From contig JALEFY010000015.1 of the NCBI GenBank assembly GCA_022760435.1, positions 1 to 53,944 on the forward strand: DNA of 53,944 nucleotides, read 5' to 3'. Origin of the DNA: Neomegalonema sp. (GTDB taxonomy: Bacteria > Pseudomonadota > Alphaproteobacteria > Rhodobacterales > Rhodobacteraceae). The position numbers and the translations under genes are program-made. Of the stretch, positions 1 to 9,047 are shown in pieces (within the stretch, counting starts at the first letter, position 1; each line of letters begins with the position of its first letter). The notes beneath the pieces are model-generated. The model saw only the letters and a program-made list of their open reading frames with translations. It did not search any database and had not been told where the DNA came from.

Positions 1-84
1 GATGACGACGCCGACGAGCCCCTGAAGGCGGCCTTTCAGGTGCCGCAGAGCTGGCTCTGCGGCACTGACGCAGCGAGATTATGA
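1..84 (+). CDS. possible 3' end of an upstream gene (partial)
   Basis: Frame 1 is open from the window edge to a TGA at 82-84 and gives 27 acidic-to-mixed residues ending in AARL. No homology can be assigned from so short a tail. A perfect 10-bp hairpin (arms 41-50 and 55-64, loop CTGG) lies inside it and lacks a T-run. The stretch could instead be non-coding DNA with an intrinsic hairpin. Confidence 0.25.
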   Translation, partial: DDDADEPLKAAFQVPQSWLCGTDAARL

Positions 85-223
85 GTTCATGACCTAGTCA
101 CCGCGCCGAAATAACGAAGAAAAACGCCGCAACAGGGGACGGCAACATTGTTTGCCCCCCCTGCTTCGCGTTACAAGGTCTCAAAAATCAGGCCCGTACC
201 GGTCAGAGGCGAGACGCGCAGAG

Positions 224-2266
224 ATGACATCCATTCAGAATGCCGAGATCCCGGAAGCGAACCGACCGGGAGACGCGGTTGCCGACGAACGTCACCCGGC
301 AGGCATGCTCGGAACGCTCGATCCCTGGCAATGCGCCGCGGCGGCGGTGCCCGCCCTGTTTGGCCCCTTGTGCTTTGTCGCCCTGCGGCTGGAGCAAGCG
401 CCGGTCTGGGCCTATGCGGCGGCGCTTGGCTGTGTGGTGCCGCTGGTGCTGGTGGCCGGGCTCGGCGCAGCGCGGCGCATGCCCGCCTATGCCTTCGCGC
501 TGAGTGCGCTGCCTTTCGGTCTCACCGCGGCCTGGTTTGCCTCGATCAGCGGCGGCCCGCTTTCGCCAGCAGCGCCCTGGATGTTCGTCGCTCTTGGGCT
601 GGCTGCGATGCTGGGCGGCCGACTGGGCGCCGCTCTGGCTGCCGTGAGTGCCGTGGCGCTGGGGGCTGCGTTCTTCCTGCTGCCGACACCCGAGATCCGG
701 TTCTTCGGCTTTGCCCCGCGCCCGACCCGCGAGGCGATGATGATCACCTCCTGGGTCTTTGCCGGGATAGCGCTCGGCGCCACCGCCTGGGCTGCCGCGG
801 GTGCCTGGGCCAATGCCCTGCCCCCCCTGCGGCGCGGCTCCATCGCTCTGCGCCGAAGCCTTGAGGTGCTGAGCCAGGAGGGCGGGCTCTGTGGCCTGCG
901 CCTCTCCGCCGAGGGCGGGATCATCCAGGTGCTTGGCGCCGCTGAAGCGGCAACCGGTTTGCCAGCGGAAAAACTGACCGAGACGCCGCTGCGCGGGCTC
1001 ATCCACCCCGATGACATGGCCGAGATCGAAAGGCTGCGCGGGCTTGCCCAAGGCCGCCAGACCCCCTTGCGCGATGCGCAGACCGGGGAGACGCCGACGA
1101 CCTCCGTTCGGCTGCGCAGCCCCAATGGCGGCTATCGCTGGACCGAGATCAGCCTCGCGCCGGGCGCGCTCTTCCCCAGCCCGAGCGGCTCTCGCATGCA
1201 GGCCGGGACCATCCTGGTCATGCGGACGCGCCGCCGCGCCGAGGAAATGACCAGCCAGGGCACCGACCCGGACCGCTCCGCCTTTCTCGCCCATATGAGC
1301 CAGGAGCTGCGCGGCTCGCTCACCCGCATCACCGGCTTCACCGAGATCATGAAGAACGAGATGTTCGGCCCGATCGGCGTCGACCGGTATCGCGACTATG
1401 CGCGCTCCGCCCATGATGAGGGCTTGCAGCTCCTTGAGACCATCGATGAATTGCTCGACCTGTCAGAAATCGAGGCCGGGCGTTTTGCCGCGAACCGCAA
1501 ACCCGTCGCGCTGGCTCCGCTGATCGAAGGGGTGATCCGGGCAGTCAAGCATCGCGCCGATCAGAGCGGCGTTGCGGTGACCGCCGATGTGTCGCCTAAG
1601 AATACCTTGCTCGAAACCGATCGCCGTGCCCTGCGCCGGATCCTGATCAACCTGCTCAATGAGGGGCTGCGCAATCTGCAAATGGGCGATAGCTTGCGCC
1701 TGAATGTCTCAATCGAGGGCGAGCTGATCAAATTCGCCGTCAGCCAGAAGAAAGCGCCGGACCAGCCCAAGCGCAGCAACAATGCCGCCGCATCGAGCAA
1801 CCGCCGCGATCCGGCGCTTGGCCGGATGGTGACCAACACGCTGGTCGAGCTGCTCAATGGCTCCGTCCTGATCGGGGATATGCTCGAAGGGGATGGGATC
1901 GTGGCCGAAGTGATCTTTGCCCATGAGCAAAGCGCCGCGCTCGCCGATGCGCCCGGGCAGGACAGCTCGACTAAGCTGCCGGGTGAGCCGCAGCACAGTT
2001 TCAACGATCAATTAGTGCAAAGCGAGGCTGAGACCGCGGAGCCGGATCTTTTCGAGGAAAAGAAGCCCGATGACGCGGCGGCTGTGGTCAGTGCCGATGA
2101 GGACGCTGTTGAAGATGCCTCGGCGGATGCAGCCAAAACCGCTGAGGATCCGCTACACAAGCCGCTTTTCGATCTCTCTCGCCCGGAAGGAGCGAAGGCA
2201 TCGTCGGGACGCATGCTCTCGCGCCGGGGAAAATCGCGGGACAAGGACCGCTCGGAGGCTGGGTGA
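224..2266 (+). CDS. PAS-containing sensor histidine kinase homologue, probably a pseudokinase
   Basis: A 680-residue membrane protein with about five to six hydrophobic segments at residues 35-200, a PAS-like domain at about 215-330, a HisKA-like dimerisation helix pair at about 350-425, a reduced HATPase-like region to about 580, and an acidic disordered tail. The helix reads FLAHMSQELRGSL where the family has the phosphoacceptor His before Glu (SHELRTPL). Here that position is Gln360 (codon 1301-1303). The downstream FGPIG...RYRDYA text resembles the PleC/DivJ/PdhS-type kinases of alphaproteobacteria. The usual Asn box and DxGxG/GxG ATP-lid motifs are not recognisable. I chose ATG 224, after a purine-rich stretch, over TTG 152. 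The likely role is a signalling or scaffold protein without its own phosphotransfer, comparable in logic to DivL. No response regulator gene is adjacent. Confidence 0.8.
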   Translation: MTSIQNAEIPEANRPGDAVADERHPAGMLGTLDPWQCAAAAVPALFGPLCFVALRLEQAPVWAYAAALGCVVPLVLVAGLGAARRMPAYAFALSALPFGLTAAWFASISGGPLSPAAPWMFVALGLAAMLGGRLGAALAAVSAVALGAAFFLLPTPEIRFFGFAPRPTREAMMITSWVFAGIALGATAWAAAGAWANALPPLRRGSIALRRSLEVLSQEGGLCGLRLSAEGGIIQVLGAAEAATGLPAEKLTETPLRGLIHPDDMAEIERLRGLAQGRQTPLRDAQTGETPTTSVRLRSPNGGYRWTEISLAPGALFPSPSGSRMQAGTILVMRTRRRAEEMTSQGTDPDRSAFLAHMSQELRGSLTRITGFTEIMKNEMFGPIGVDRYRDYARSAHDEGLQLLETIDELLDLSEIEAGRFAANRKPVALAPLIEGVIRAVKHRADQSGVAVTADVSPKNTLLETDRRALRRILINLLNEGLRNLQMGDSLRLNVSIEGELIKFAVSQKKAPDQPKRSNNAAASSNRRDPALGRMVTNTLVELLNGSVLIGDMLEGDGIVAEVIFAHEQSAALADAPGQDSSTKLPGEPQHSFNDQLVQSEAETAEPDLFEEKKPDDAAAVVSADEDAVEDASADAAKTAEDPLHKPLFDLSRPEGAKASSGRMLSRRGKSRDKDRSEAG

Positions 2267-2302
2267 GCCCGACCTTCGAGCCGCAGCGCAGAGCGCGCGC
2301 CT

Positions 2303-3394
2303 TTAATGCGCGCCTCTCTCCTGTGCACTCGCTTGGTGGCTGCCCCCGCGCTTGAGGCGATGGCGGGTGAGGCTGTTGACTTCGGTTTGCAGATTGCCAT
2401 GCCCGGGGCGGCTCGGCATTTTCTGCAAACGGTGCAGCACCGCGTCGAGATTGTCGCCGGTGGGACGCTGCTCATCGACCAGGCGGTTCAGATGCGCCTG
2501 ATGACGGCGTCTGCGCCCCCGCGCAAAGCCCGAACCGTTGCTGCGTCCCTCCGCAGCCTCATCGAGCAGATCGACCGCCTCTGCGGCTTCCAGCGGGCGC
2601 AGTCGGTCGAGCACGTCGGGCTTGAGGCCGGAGAAGACTGCTTCGAGACTGATCGGCTCATCAGCAGCGATGTTCGGTTGCGGTGCGATCGGCGCCGGGT
2701 TCTCGACCTTGCGCCGCGATTGGCGCAGGGCTGAAGCGGCGCGCGCCTGCTCGACAGCCTCGGCCGACAAGGAAGGCGCCACCCGCTCGCGCAGCGCCTC
2801 ATGCCGGGTCGAGCGACGCCGCCGCCCCATGAAGATGGCGAGCCCCCCGGCAAGCACAGTTCCAGCCAGCAGCAGAGCAAGCGCCGAATTTTGCTGCAAC
2901 CACGCCAGGGACCCGCTCACCAGGCCGCGGATCTTCGCCGCCAGATCGGATTTGGGTGCCGCGCCGCTCTCGCTGGCACTTGCGCTTTGCGCCGCCGCTG
3001 CCGTCTGCGCTGCGACGCGATCGGCCTCAGCGCGCTCGGTCGAGGGTTGAGCAGAGGCCGCCGAAGCCTCAGCAGCGCCGCTTTGCGAAGGCAGCGGCGC
3101 ATTCAATGCCGAGATCGCCTCGCGGGCGGGCTGAGAGACCGGCAGCGCTGATTCGGCGCGGAACCGGTTCAGATCCGGGTCTTCGATCAGATCAAGGAGC
3201 ACGTTGCCAGCCGCTGGAGCCTGGGCAGGCTTTACGACCGCCTCGCCAAAGGCAGAACCCGCCCCGCTCACGAGCAGCGCACATGTCGCCAGTGGCACCA
3301 GCAAGCGCGCAGGGGCGGCTGAAGCGCAGCCAGAACCGTTCGCATGAGCGCGCATGGCGCGCTGCTTCTGCTTGAATTGGGGGCGATACATCAT
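2303..3394 (-). CDS. unknown single-pass membrane protein with Ala/Gln-rich linker
   Basis: A 363-residue protein that I do not recognise. It has an N-terminal hydrophobic signal or anchor segment (about residues 28-50), an Ala/Ser/Gln-rich low-complexity stretch, one clear transmembrane helix (about 166-188) followed by the basic stop-transfer run GRRRR, and a charged C-terminal region with a Leu/Asp/Glu-rich helix. The start is set by a GGGAGG ribosome site 7 bases before the ATG at 3394; a longer frame exists upstream without such a site. It converges on the histidine-kinase homologue, with 36 bases between the two stops. The topology suggests an envelope protein with cytoplasmic C-terminal regulatory helices. 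Function is unknown. Confidence 0.65.
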   Translation of the reverse strand: MMYRPQFKQKQRAMRAHANGSGCASAAPARLLVPLATCALLVSGAGSAFGEAVVKPAQAPAAGNVLLDLIEDPDLNRFRAESALPVSQPAREAISALNAPLPSQSGAAEASAASAQPSTERAEADRVAAQTAAAAQSASASESGAAPKSDLAAKIRGLVSGSLAWLQQNSALALLLAGTVLAGGLAIFMGRRRRSTRHEALRERVAPSLSAEAVEQARAASALRQSRRKVENPAPIAPQPNIAADEPISLEAVFSGLKPDVLDRLRPLEAAEAVDLLDEAAEGRSNGSGFARGRRRRHQAHLNRLVDEQRPTGDNLDAVLHRLQKMPSRPGHGNLQTEVNSLTRHRLKRGGSHQASAQERGAH

Positions 3395-3510
3395 TGCCGG
3401 GCCTCCCTCTTGGGGCAATACTCAGATGACGGGCGGCAAACTCGTCTCAATTCGACGCATTCGCTCCCATTTTGTCCCTTTTCATTCAGAAACCAAGCCA
3501 TCCAGTCCGT

Positions 3511-3527
3511 GCAAATCACGAATTTGC
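3511..3527. promoter_or_regulatory. inverted repeat upstream of guaA
   Basis: GCAAAT-CACGA-ATTTGC is a perfect 6-bp inverted repeat followed by an AT-rich stretch with a T5 run, in the 242-bp region between the divergent membrane-protein and guaA genes. It could be an operator for either gene. The stem is too weak to insist on a terminator. Confidence 0.25.
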
Positions 3528-3636
3528 GTTAATTTTTCGACGCAGGCGCGAGTGCGGCGCGCCCGGCAGCGATTGACAGGAGCCGCGCGCCCAAAGCTGC
3601 TTGCCAGCCCTGACGCGCAAAGCTACAGGCTTCGCC

Positions 3637-5235
3637 ATGAGCGAGAAGATCACCCACCCCGCCCCCGCAGACATCGCCCAGTCGCATGATCACGTCCTGA
3701 TCGTCGATTTTGGCAGCCAGGTAACGCAACTCATCGCCCGCCGCGTGCGCGAGGCCGGTGTTTATTGCGAAGTCCATCCGTTCAACCGGGTCGATGCAGC
3801 GGTGCTGGCGGCGTTCAAGCCGCGTGCGATCATCCTGTCCGGCGGTCCTTCGAGCGTCACCGATGAGGGCGCTCCGCGCGCCGATGCGGCGGTGTTCGAG
3901 GCCGGGGTGCCGGTGCTCGGCATCTGCTATGGCCAGATGTGCCTTGTCGCGCAGCTTGGCGGCGAGGCCAAGGGGGTTGGCGATCGCGAGTTCGGCCGCG
4001 CCACGCTGACGATCAACAAGCCCTCGCCGCTGCTCGAGGGGCTGGCACCGGTCGGCGGCTCGGAGACGGTCTGGATGTCCCATGGCGACCGGGTCACGGC
4101 ACTGCCTCCGGGCTTCGAGCCGATCGCAAGCTCTGATGGCGCGCCCTATGCCGTGCTCGCCGATGAGGCGCGGCGCTTTTATGGGGTGATGTTCCATCCG
4201 GAGGTGGTGCACACCCCGAACGGCGCCCGGATCATCCAGAATTTCGTCCGCCACATCGCCGGGTGCTCGGGCGACTGGACCATGGGCGCCTACCGTGCCG
4301 AGGCCATCGCCGCGATCCGTGCCCAGGTCGGCGAGAGCGGCAAGGTGATCTGCGGCCTCTCGGGCGGCGTCGATAGCGCGGTGACGGCGGTGCTGATCCA
4401 TGAGGCGATCGGCGAGCGGCTCACTTGCGTCTTTGTCGATCACGGCATGATGCGCAAGGGCGAGGCCGAAGAGGTCGTGGGCCTGTTCCGCGATCACTAC
4501 AACATCCCGCTGATCCATGCCGATGAGAGCGCGTTGTTCCTCGGCGCGCTTGAGGGCGTGTCGGATCCGGAGGTCAAGCGCAAGACCATCGGGCGGCTGT
4601 TCGTCGAGGTGTTCGAGCAGAAGGCCAAGGGCATCGGCGGCGCCGGGTTCCTCGCGCAAGGCACGCTCTACCCCGATGTGATCGAGAGCGTCTCGTTCGA
4701 TGGCGGCCCATCGGTGACCATCAAGAGCCACCACAATGTCGGCGGCCTGCCTGAGCGGATGAACATGGCGCTGGTCGAGCCGCTCAGGGCGCTGTTCAAG
4801 GATGAGGTGCGCGCGCTTGGCCGTGAGCTGGGCCTGCCCGAGAGCTTTGTTGGCCGCCACCCCTTTCCGGGGCCGGGGCTCGCGATCCGTTGCCCGGGTG
4901 AGATCACCGGCGAGAAGCTCGACACGCTGCGCGCGGCGGATGCGATCTATCTCGATGAGATCCGCAAGGCCGGGCTCTATGATCAGATCTGGCAAGCCTT
5001 TGCGGTGCTGCTGCCAGTCAAGACGGTCGGCGTGATGGGCGATGGCCGCACCTATGAGCATGTCTGCGCCCTGCGAGCGGTCAACAGCGTCGACGGCATG
5101 ACCGCCGATTACTACCCCTTCACCCACGAATTCCTCGGCCGCACCGCCAGCCGGATCGTGAACGAAGTCCCCGGCATCAACCGCGTGGTCTATGACGTCA
5201 CCGCCAAGCCGCCGGGCACCATCGAGTGGGAGTGA
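3637..5235 (+). CDS. guaA: GMP synthase (glutamine-hydrolysing)
   Basis: Catalyses XMP + ATP + glutamine to GMP, the last step of de novo guanylate synthesis, in the cytoplasm. The 532-residue length is normal for GuaA. The N-terminal class-I glutamine amidotransferase domain (about 1-205) has the nucleophile Cys97 in GICYGQM and the His187/Glu189 pair in MFHPEV. The ATP-pyrophosphatase domain follows with its P-loop SGGVDS at 242-247. The C-terminal dimerisation/XMP-binding domain ends in the family's [12 protein letters not shown] 3637 aligns with the expected N-terminus; a TTG 36 bases upstream only adds unconserved residues. It stands alone, without guaB beside it. Confidence 0.97.
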   Translation: MSEKITHPAPADIAQSHDHVLIVDFGSQVTQLIARRVREAGVYCEVHPFNRVDAAVLAAFKPRAIILSGGPSSVTDEGAPRADAAVFEAGVPVLGICYGQMCLVAQLGGEAKGVGDREFGRATLTINKPSPLLEGLAPVGGSETVWMSHGDRVTALPPGFEPIASSDGAPYAVLADEARRFYGVMFHPEVVHTPNGARIIQNFVRHIAGCSGDWTMGAYRAEAIAAIRAQVGESGKVICGLSGGVDSAVTAVLIHEAIGERLTCVFVDHGMMRKGEAEEVVGLFRDHYNIPLIHADESALFLGALEGVSDPEVKRKTIGRLFVEVFEQKAKGIGGAGFLAQGTLYPDVIESVSFDGGPSVTIKSHHNVGGLPERMNMALVEPLRALFKDEVRALGRELGLPESFVGRHPFPGPGLAIRCPGEITGEKLDTLRAADAIYLDEIRKAGLYDQIWQAFAVLLPVKTVGVMGDGRTYEHVCALRAVNSVDGMTADYYPFTHEFLGRTASRIVNEVPGINRVVYDVTAKPPGTIEWE

Positions 5236-5272
5236 CCTGAACAGGCCCTTGCTCCAGCACTGCATTCTGAAA

Positions 5273-5289
5273 AGCCCCCAGACGGGGCT
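5273..5289 (-). terminator. probable intrinsic terminator of the tautomerase gene
   Basis: AGCCCC-CAGAC-GGGGCT forms a short hairpin between the guaA stop and the tautomerase stop. Read on the minus strand the stem is followed by TTTTC, so it fits best as the terminator of the minus-strand gene. On the plus strand the tail is not T-rich. Confidence 0.5.
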
Positions 5290-5321
5290 ATTGAACAGTG
5301 CCTGGATAAGGGCGGGCCGAT

Positions 5322-5696
5322 CTACTTCGCCCGATCCGCTTGGGTTCGGCCGTCATAGCCCCAACTGGAGCCCGGCAGCTCTCGGATGACAACATAAGTG
5401 GCCTCCGACACTCCGGGCAGCGCGTTTCTCAGGCTCTCCATTGCGTTGGCGATGAACCGGCGCTTCTCGGCATCCGAGTTGGTTCCGGCGGTCACGCAAA
5501 CCTCAAGATGCGCCGCGCTTGCCCGCGCGATGCCCCCGATCTCCCAGTGAGCCGCGACGGTGCTTTCCACGAGCACCGAGGTCAGCTCACGTTTCTTGCC
5601 CAGATCCTGAACGATGTGATCGGTCAACTCTCCCGCAAGCTCTTCATTGACGCGCTGGGGAGCGGAAGGATGAAGCGTTAATCTGGCAAATGGCAT
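5322..5696 (-). CDS. tautomerase-superfamily protein
   Basis: A 124-residue protein beginning MPFARL, so Pro2 becomes the N-terminal residue after Met removal; this is the catalytic base of the 4-oxalocrotonate tautomerase/MIF superfamily. Length and the internal repeat-like layout fit the double-unit members more than the 60-residue 4-OT monomers. An AGGAGG ribosome site sits a few bases before the start. It is divergent from a LysR regulator across a 94-bp intergenic space containing a perfect palindrome, so it is probably that regulator's target. The substrate cannot be read from sequence; enol-keto tautomerisation of an aromatic-degradation or small carbonyl compound is inferred from the family. 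Confidence 0.75.
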   Translation of the reverse strand: MPFARLTLHPSAPQRVNEELAGELTDHIVQDLGKKRELTSVLVESTVAAHWEIGGIARASAAHLEVCVTAGTNSDAEKRRFIANAMESLRNALPGVSEATYVVIRELPGSSWGYDGRTQADRAK

Positions 5697-5734
5697 TGTG
5701 AGCCTCCTTTTTTTGTTGGCAGGCTTTTCTTACC

Positions 5735-5748
5735 TTCGGAAAACCGAA
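5735..5748. promoter_or_regulatory. candidate LysR-type operator
   Basis: TTCGG-AAAA-CCGAA is a perfect inverted repeat that contains the T-N11-A pattern typical of LysR-type binding sites. It lies between the divergent tautomerase (5696) and LysR (5791) starts, where a regulator controlling both would bind. Confidence 0.5.
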
Positions 5749-5790
5749 ACAATCAGCGCGAACCTCCGCATTCTGAATTGAAGATTTCTC

Positions 5791-6633
5791 ATGGTTCCAG
5801 ATATTCCCTCCACGCTGCTGCGGAGTTTCGTCTGCGTTGTGGATTGCGGCTCGCTCTCTGCCGCCTCAAGGCGTGTCGGACGCAGCGAGTCCGCTCTGAG
5901 CCTTCAGATGGCCCGGCTGGAAGGGATCCTGGGGCGCGCGCTGTTTGATCGCGACGGGCGGGCGCTCAAATTGAACGAGACCGGCCAACGCCTGCTCCCG
6001 CATGCACGGGCGATACTTTCCAGGATCGACGCTGCGAGGAGTGAGTTGGGGCAGGATGCCGGGCCGCCCATCCGCCTCGGCATCGTGCAGGATTTCGTCA
6101 CCACCGTCCTGCGTCCGACCTTGGCGGACCTACGCGCCAGTGCGGGGGAACGCCATCTCTCCATCATGATCGCGACCAGCGGTGAGCTCTTGCAAGCCTT
6201 GGGTGAGGATCGCATCGATACCGCGCTTTGTGCTGGTGAGCCGATCGGCGGAACGGTCGTGCGGACATTCCCGATGAGGTGGTTCGGAAACCGGGATCTT
6301 CTTTCCGGCGACGTCGTGCCGCTTGTCGGGATCACCCCCCCATGCCCGTTTCTCACCGCTGCACAGGCTTGCCTGGATCGTGAGGGCATCGCGTGGCGCA
6401 TGGCGATGATCACTCCGAGCCTCGATGGACTTCGCGCGGCTGTCGAAGCGGGCATCGGCCTGAGTTGCAGAACCGAGACCGGTTTGGCACTGCCACCACT
6501 AACCGATCCAGCGTTGCCGCCGCTTCCATCAATCACATACTCGGTGTTCAGCCGTCGACATGAGAGAGAGAAGCACGGCTCCGTGGCGCTATTATTGGGA
6601 AAGTACCTGTCACAACTGGGCGATCCCAAATAG
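5791..6633 (+). CDS. LysR-family transcriptional regulator
   Basis: A 280-residue protein with an N-terminal winged helix-turn-helix (residues about 6-64: SAASRRVGRSESALSLQMAR, then RALFDRDGRALKLNETG), a linker helix, and a LysR-type substrate-binding domain from about residue 88. The effector domain is a little short and its C-terminus is basic (FSRRHEREKHG). The divergent placement to the tautomerase gene is the classic LysR arrangement. The ribosome site before ATG 5791 is weak. The inducer is unknown. Confidence 0.88.
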   Translation: MVPDIPSTLLRSFVCVVDCGSLSAASRRVGRSESALSLQMARLEGILGRALFDRDGRALKLNETGQRLLPHARAILSRIDAARSELGQDAGPPIRLGIVQDFVTTVLRPTLADLRASAGERHLSIMIATSGELLQALGEDRIDTALCAGEPIGGTVVRTFPMRWFGNRDLLSGDVVPLVGITPPCPFLTAAQACLDREGIAWRMAMITPSLDGLRAAVEAGIGLSCRTETGLALPPLTDPALPPLPSITYSVFSRRHEREKHGSVALLLGKYLSQLGDPK

Positions 6634-6989
6634 TCGCCTCAACCACTCCGTGCATCGGGTCAAGTTTCGCCAAGATAAACTTGAATAGGAACTGACCAAA
6701 GCCACTGCCTCGCATCAATGCGCCGCGAGCCTACATTTTTATTAAAGGGTCTGCCGCCGTCGCACCCGATGCTTTCGGAATGCAGTTTCAATTATGCGCC
6801 CCTATTGAATACAACGCGTAAGGGGCATTGCGGCGAGACGTTTTTTTACTTGAAGGCGTCAAGATTTCAAAGCCTTATACTCTTTTGAGAAAGCACGTGT
6901 AAGCCCCCGCCCACCGCGCCAAGCGACTTTGGCACGAGCCCTGCGTTGGGAGTGGGGGACGCTCTGGCGCCATGCAGGAGGTGCGCGAT
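6634..6989. other. 356-base gap without a recognised gene
   Basis: This stretch after the LysR stop is visibly more AT-rich than its surroundings, with several A/T homopolymers (for example a T7 run near 6841). A TATACT hexamer at 6876-6881 resembles a -10 element, but I see no good -35 at the usual 17-base spacing. No open frame here looks coding. The AT-rich segment may carry the promoter of the DUF218 gene. Confidence 0.4.
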
Positions 6990-7655
6990 ATGATATGGGT
7001 TCGACGGCTGCTCTGGCTCTTTGCGGCTGGAATTGGCCTGCTGCTCGCCTTCATCACCGCTGCCGGCGTGTATTTCAGCGCGACGGCTCCCTCGCCCAAA
7101 ACGCTCGAGCAGGCCGATGCGATCATCGTGCTGAGCGCCGGGCTCGATCGCGACGGCGCCCTCGATATTTTTTCAAGCGCGCGTGTGGAGAAGGCTGTGA
7201 CCCTCTATCAGGCCGGTGTCGCGCCGAGGTTGCTGATGTCCGGCGGGCTGAACAAGCGCACCGGCAAGGTTCTCAGCATCGAGATGCTCGCCCATGCCAA
7301 GGCGCAGGGTCTGCCAGGCAGCGCCTTTTTCATCGAGGGGCGATCGCTCTCGACCTTCGAGAACACGCGCTTTTCCCTCGAAATCGCTCATGCTGCCGGC
7401 TGGAACCGGCTGGTTCTGGTGACCGATGGCTTTCATCTGATGAGGGCCTGGGCACTGTTCGAGTATTGGCGCCGCGCGGATGATGCGAAGATCATCGCCC
7501 TGGTCCCTGCCGATGGCCTTTCCGCCGCTGGCCCCTTCCGATCGGTGCTTGTGCTGCTGCGCGAAGCGCTCGCCTACCCCTTCAACATTGCCAAACTCCT
7601 CGGCCATCAGCTACAGCGAGGCTCGGGACTTGGGGGCGATCGGTTGATCCGCTGA
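6990..7655 (+). CDS. YdcF/SanA-like DUF218 membrane-anchored protein
   Basis: A 221-residue protein with one N-terminal transmembrane segment (about residues 5-28) and then a DUF218 domain. Family marks are ADAIIVLSAGLDRDG, the RVEKAVTLYQ helix, LLMSGG, the acidic LSTFENTRFS segment and VTDGFHLMRA. DUF218 proteins are Rossmann-like and are linked to envelope integrity and vancomycin sensitivity (SanA) or nucleotide binding (YdcF), but their reactions are poorly defined. The ATG at 6990 is chosen over one at 6972 because AGGAGG lies 8 bases before it. NnrU starts 34 bases downstream, so the two may be co-transcribed. Confidence 0.8.
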   Translation: MIWVRRLLWLFAAGIGLLLAFITAAGVYFSATAPSPKTLEQADAIIVLSAGLDRDGALDIFSSARVEKAVTLYQAGVAPRLLMSGGLNKRTGKVLSIEMLAHAKAQGLPGSAFFIEGRSLSTFENTRFSLEIAHAAGWNRLVLVTDGFHLMRAWALFEYWRRADDAKIIALVPADGLSAAGPFRSVLVLLREALAYPFNIAKLLGHQLQRGSGLGGDRLIR

Positions 7656-7689
7656 GATCAAGCGAGGGCATCGGTTACGGGAGAGCGCG

Positions 7690-8247
7690 ATGGTTTTGTT
7701 GATACTTGGGCTTCTGATATTCTTCGCCTCCCATCTGGGCGTGCGCGCCACCGGGAGCCGCGAGGCGCTGATTGAGCGCTTCGGGCTCATTGGCTATCGC
7801 GCGGCGCATTCGGTGTTCGGGATCATCGCGCTGGCACTGATCGTGATTGGCTATCAGCAGGCGAGCGGACCGGACCTTTGGTATCCGCTCGAAAAGGGAC
7901 GCAGCATCGCCCATGCCCTGATGCCCTTTGCGGTCATTCTGGTGCTCAGCGCCGTCATCCCCTCGAATCTGCGCCGCTATCTGCGCTTTCCGGTCGCCTG
8001 GGGGATTGTGCTCTGGGCGCTCTCGCATCTGGCCAATCGCGGCAATCTCGAGAGCGTGCTGCTGTTTGGCGCGATGCTGATCTATGCGCTGGCCACAATG
8101 ATCCTGACCGCGCAGCAAGAGCCCTGGAGCAAGCCACCGGCGCGGCGTGCCTTTCGTGATGTGATCCTGATCGGCGCTGGCTTTGTCGCCTATGTCCTCG
8201 CGGTCTTTGCCCATGACTGGCTGGGCGGCCCTTACTTGATCGGCTGA
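7690..8247 (+). CDS. NnrU-family membrane protein
   Basis: A 185-residue polytopic protein with about six hydrophobic helices. The motif FFASHLGVRATGSREALI near the N-terminus and AHSVFGIIAL fit the NnrU family, first linked to nitrogen-oxide metabolism in denitrifiers but widespread in alphaproteobacteria without denitrification; relatives include the methyltransferase-fold-free MddA/isoprenylcysteine-type membrane proteins. A GGGAGA ribosome site precedes the ATG. No nitrite or nitric-oxide reductase gene is in the window, so the nitrogen-oxide role is not supported here. Confidence 0.8.
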   Translation: MVLLILGLLIFFASHLGVRATGSREALIERFGLIGYRAAHSVFGIIALALIVIGYQQASGPDLWYPLEKGRSIAHALMPFAVILVLSAVIPSNLRRYLRFPVAWGIVLWALSHLANRGNLESVLLFGAMLIYALATMILTAQQEPWSKPPARRAFRDVILIGAGFVAYVLAVFAHDWLGGPYLIG

Positions 8248-8374
8248 CAATCCCAGCTCCGGACAGACGCGGCGAATCGCGCTTTGTCAGAAGCTTTGCA
8301 AGCGCGCGCCAGCATGCTAGGGCCAGCGCGGTTTTACCCAAGCTCATCCTCCTGGAACGAAGGGACTGCACAAG

Positions 8375-8911
8375 ATGGACATCACCAAGATCCCGGCCGG
8401 CAAGAACCCGCCGCAAGACATCAATGTCGTGATCGAAATTCCGGGCAGCGCCGCGGGCGGTCAGCCGATCAAATACGAAATCGACAAGGACAGCGGCGCC
8501 GTTTTCGTTGACCGGATCGTCAACACGCCGATGTTCTACCCGTGCAATTACGGCTTTGTGCCCAACACGCTGCATGCCGATGGCGACCCCACGGACGTTC
8601 TGGTGCGCACCGATTACGCCCTGCCCCCGGGCTCGGTGATCCGCTGCCGCCCGATCGGCGTGCTGAAGATGGAAGATGATGGCGGCATGGATGACAAGCT
8701 GATCGCGGTACCGGTCGAAAAGATCGACCCGTTCCAGGCGAATATCCAGGACGTCTCCGACCTGCCGCAAAAGGAGCGTGACCGCATCCAGCATTTCTTC
8801 GAGCACTACAAGGATCTCGAAGCGGGCAAATGGGTCAAGCTGCTCGGCTGGGGTGACAAGGCCGAGGCCGAGGCGATCTTGCAAAAATCGATCGACGCTT
8901 TCAGCAAGTAA
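8375..8911 (+). CDS. ppa: inorganic pyrophosphatase (family I)
   Basis: Hydrolyses pyrophosphate to two phosphates in the cytoplasm, pulling biosynthetic reactions forward. The 178-residue length is standard for bacterial family I enzymes. The sequence runs KYEIDKDSGAVFVDRI, YPCNYGFVPNT, then the metal-binding signature DGDPTDVLV with its three Asp residues, followed by KLIAVP and the C-terminal HFFEHYKDLE helix. The signature has Thr where a hydrophobic residue is usual. A GAAGGGA element lies upstream of the ATG. Transcribed alone, with a terminator-like hairpin 27 bases after the stop. Confidence 0.96.
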   Translation: MDITKIPAGKNPPQDINVVIEIPGSAAGGQPIKYEIDKDSGAVFVDRIVNTPMFYPCNYGFVPNTLHADGDPTDVLVRTDYALPPGSVIRCRPIGVLKMEDDGGMDDKLIAVPVEKIDPFQANIQDVSDLPQKERDRIQHFFEHYKDLEAGKWVKLLGWGDKAEAEAILQKSIDAFSK

Positions 8912-8938
8912 GCGCGGCTGATCGGATATTTTTTGACG

Positions 8939-8961
8939 GGCCCGGCTGCACCAGTCGGGCC
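8939..8961 (+). terminator. intrinsic terminator after ppa
   Basis: GGCCCGGC - TGCACCA - GTCGGGCC forms an 8-bp stem (one G.T pair) followed by TTGTCTTGTT, 27 bases downstream of the ppa stop. Confidence 0.6.
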
Positions 8962-9047
8962 TTGTCTTGTTGAACATTCCCCGGTTCTTTTTTAGGGTCG
9001 CGAGATGGGCCAGGCTTTGCTGGTGTTCGTCAATTTCCGGAGCTGCC

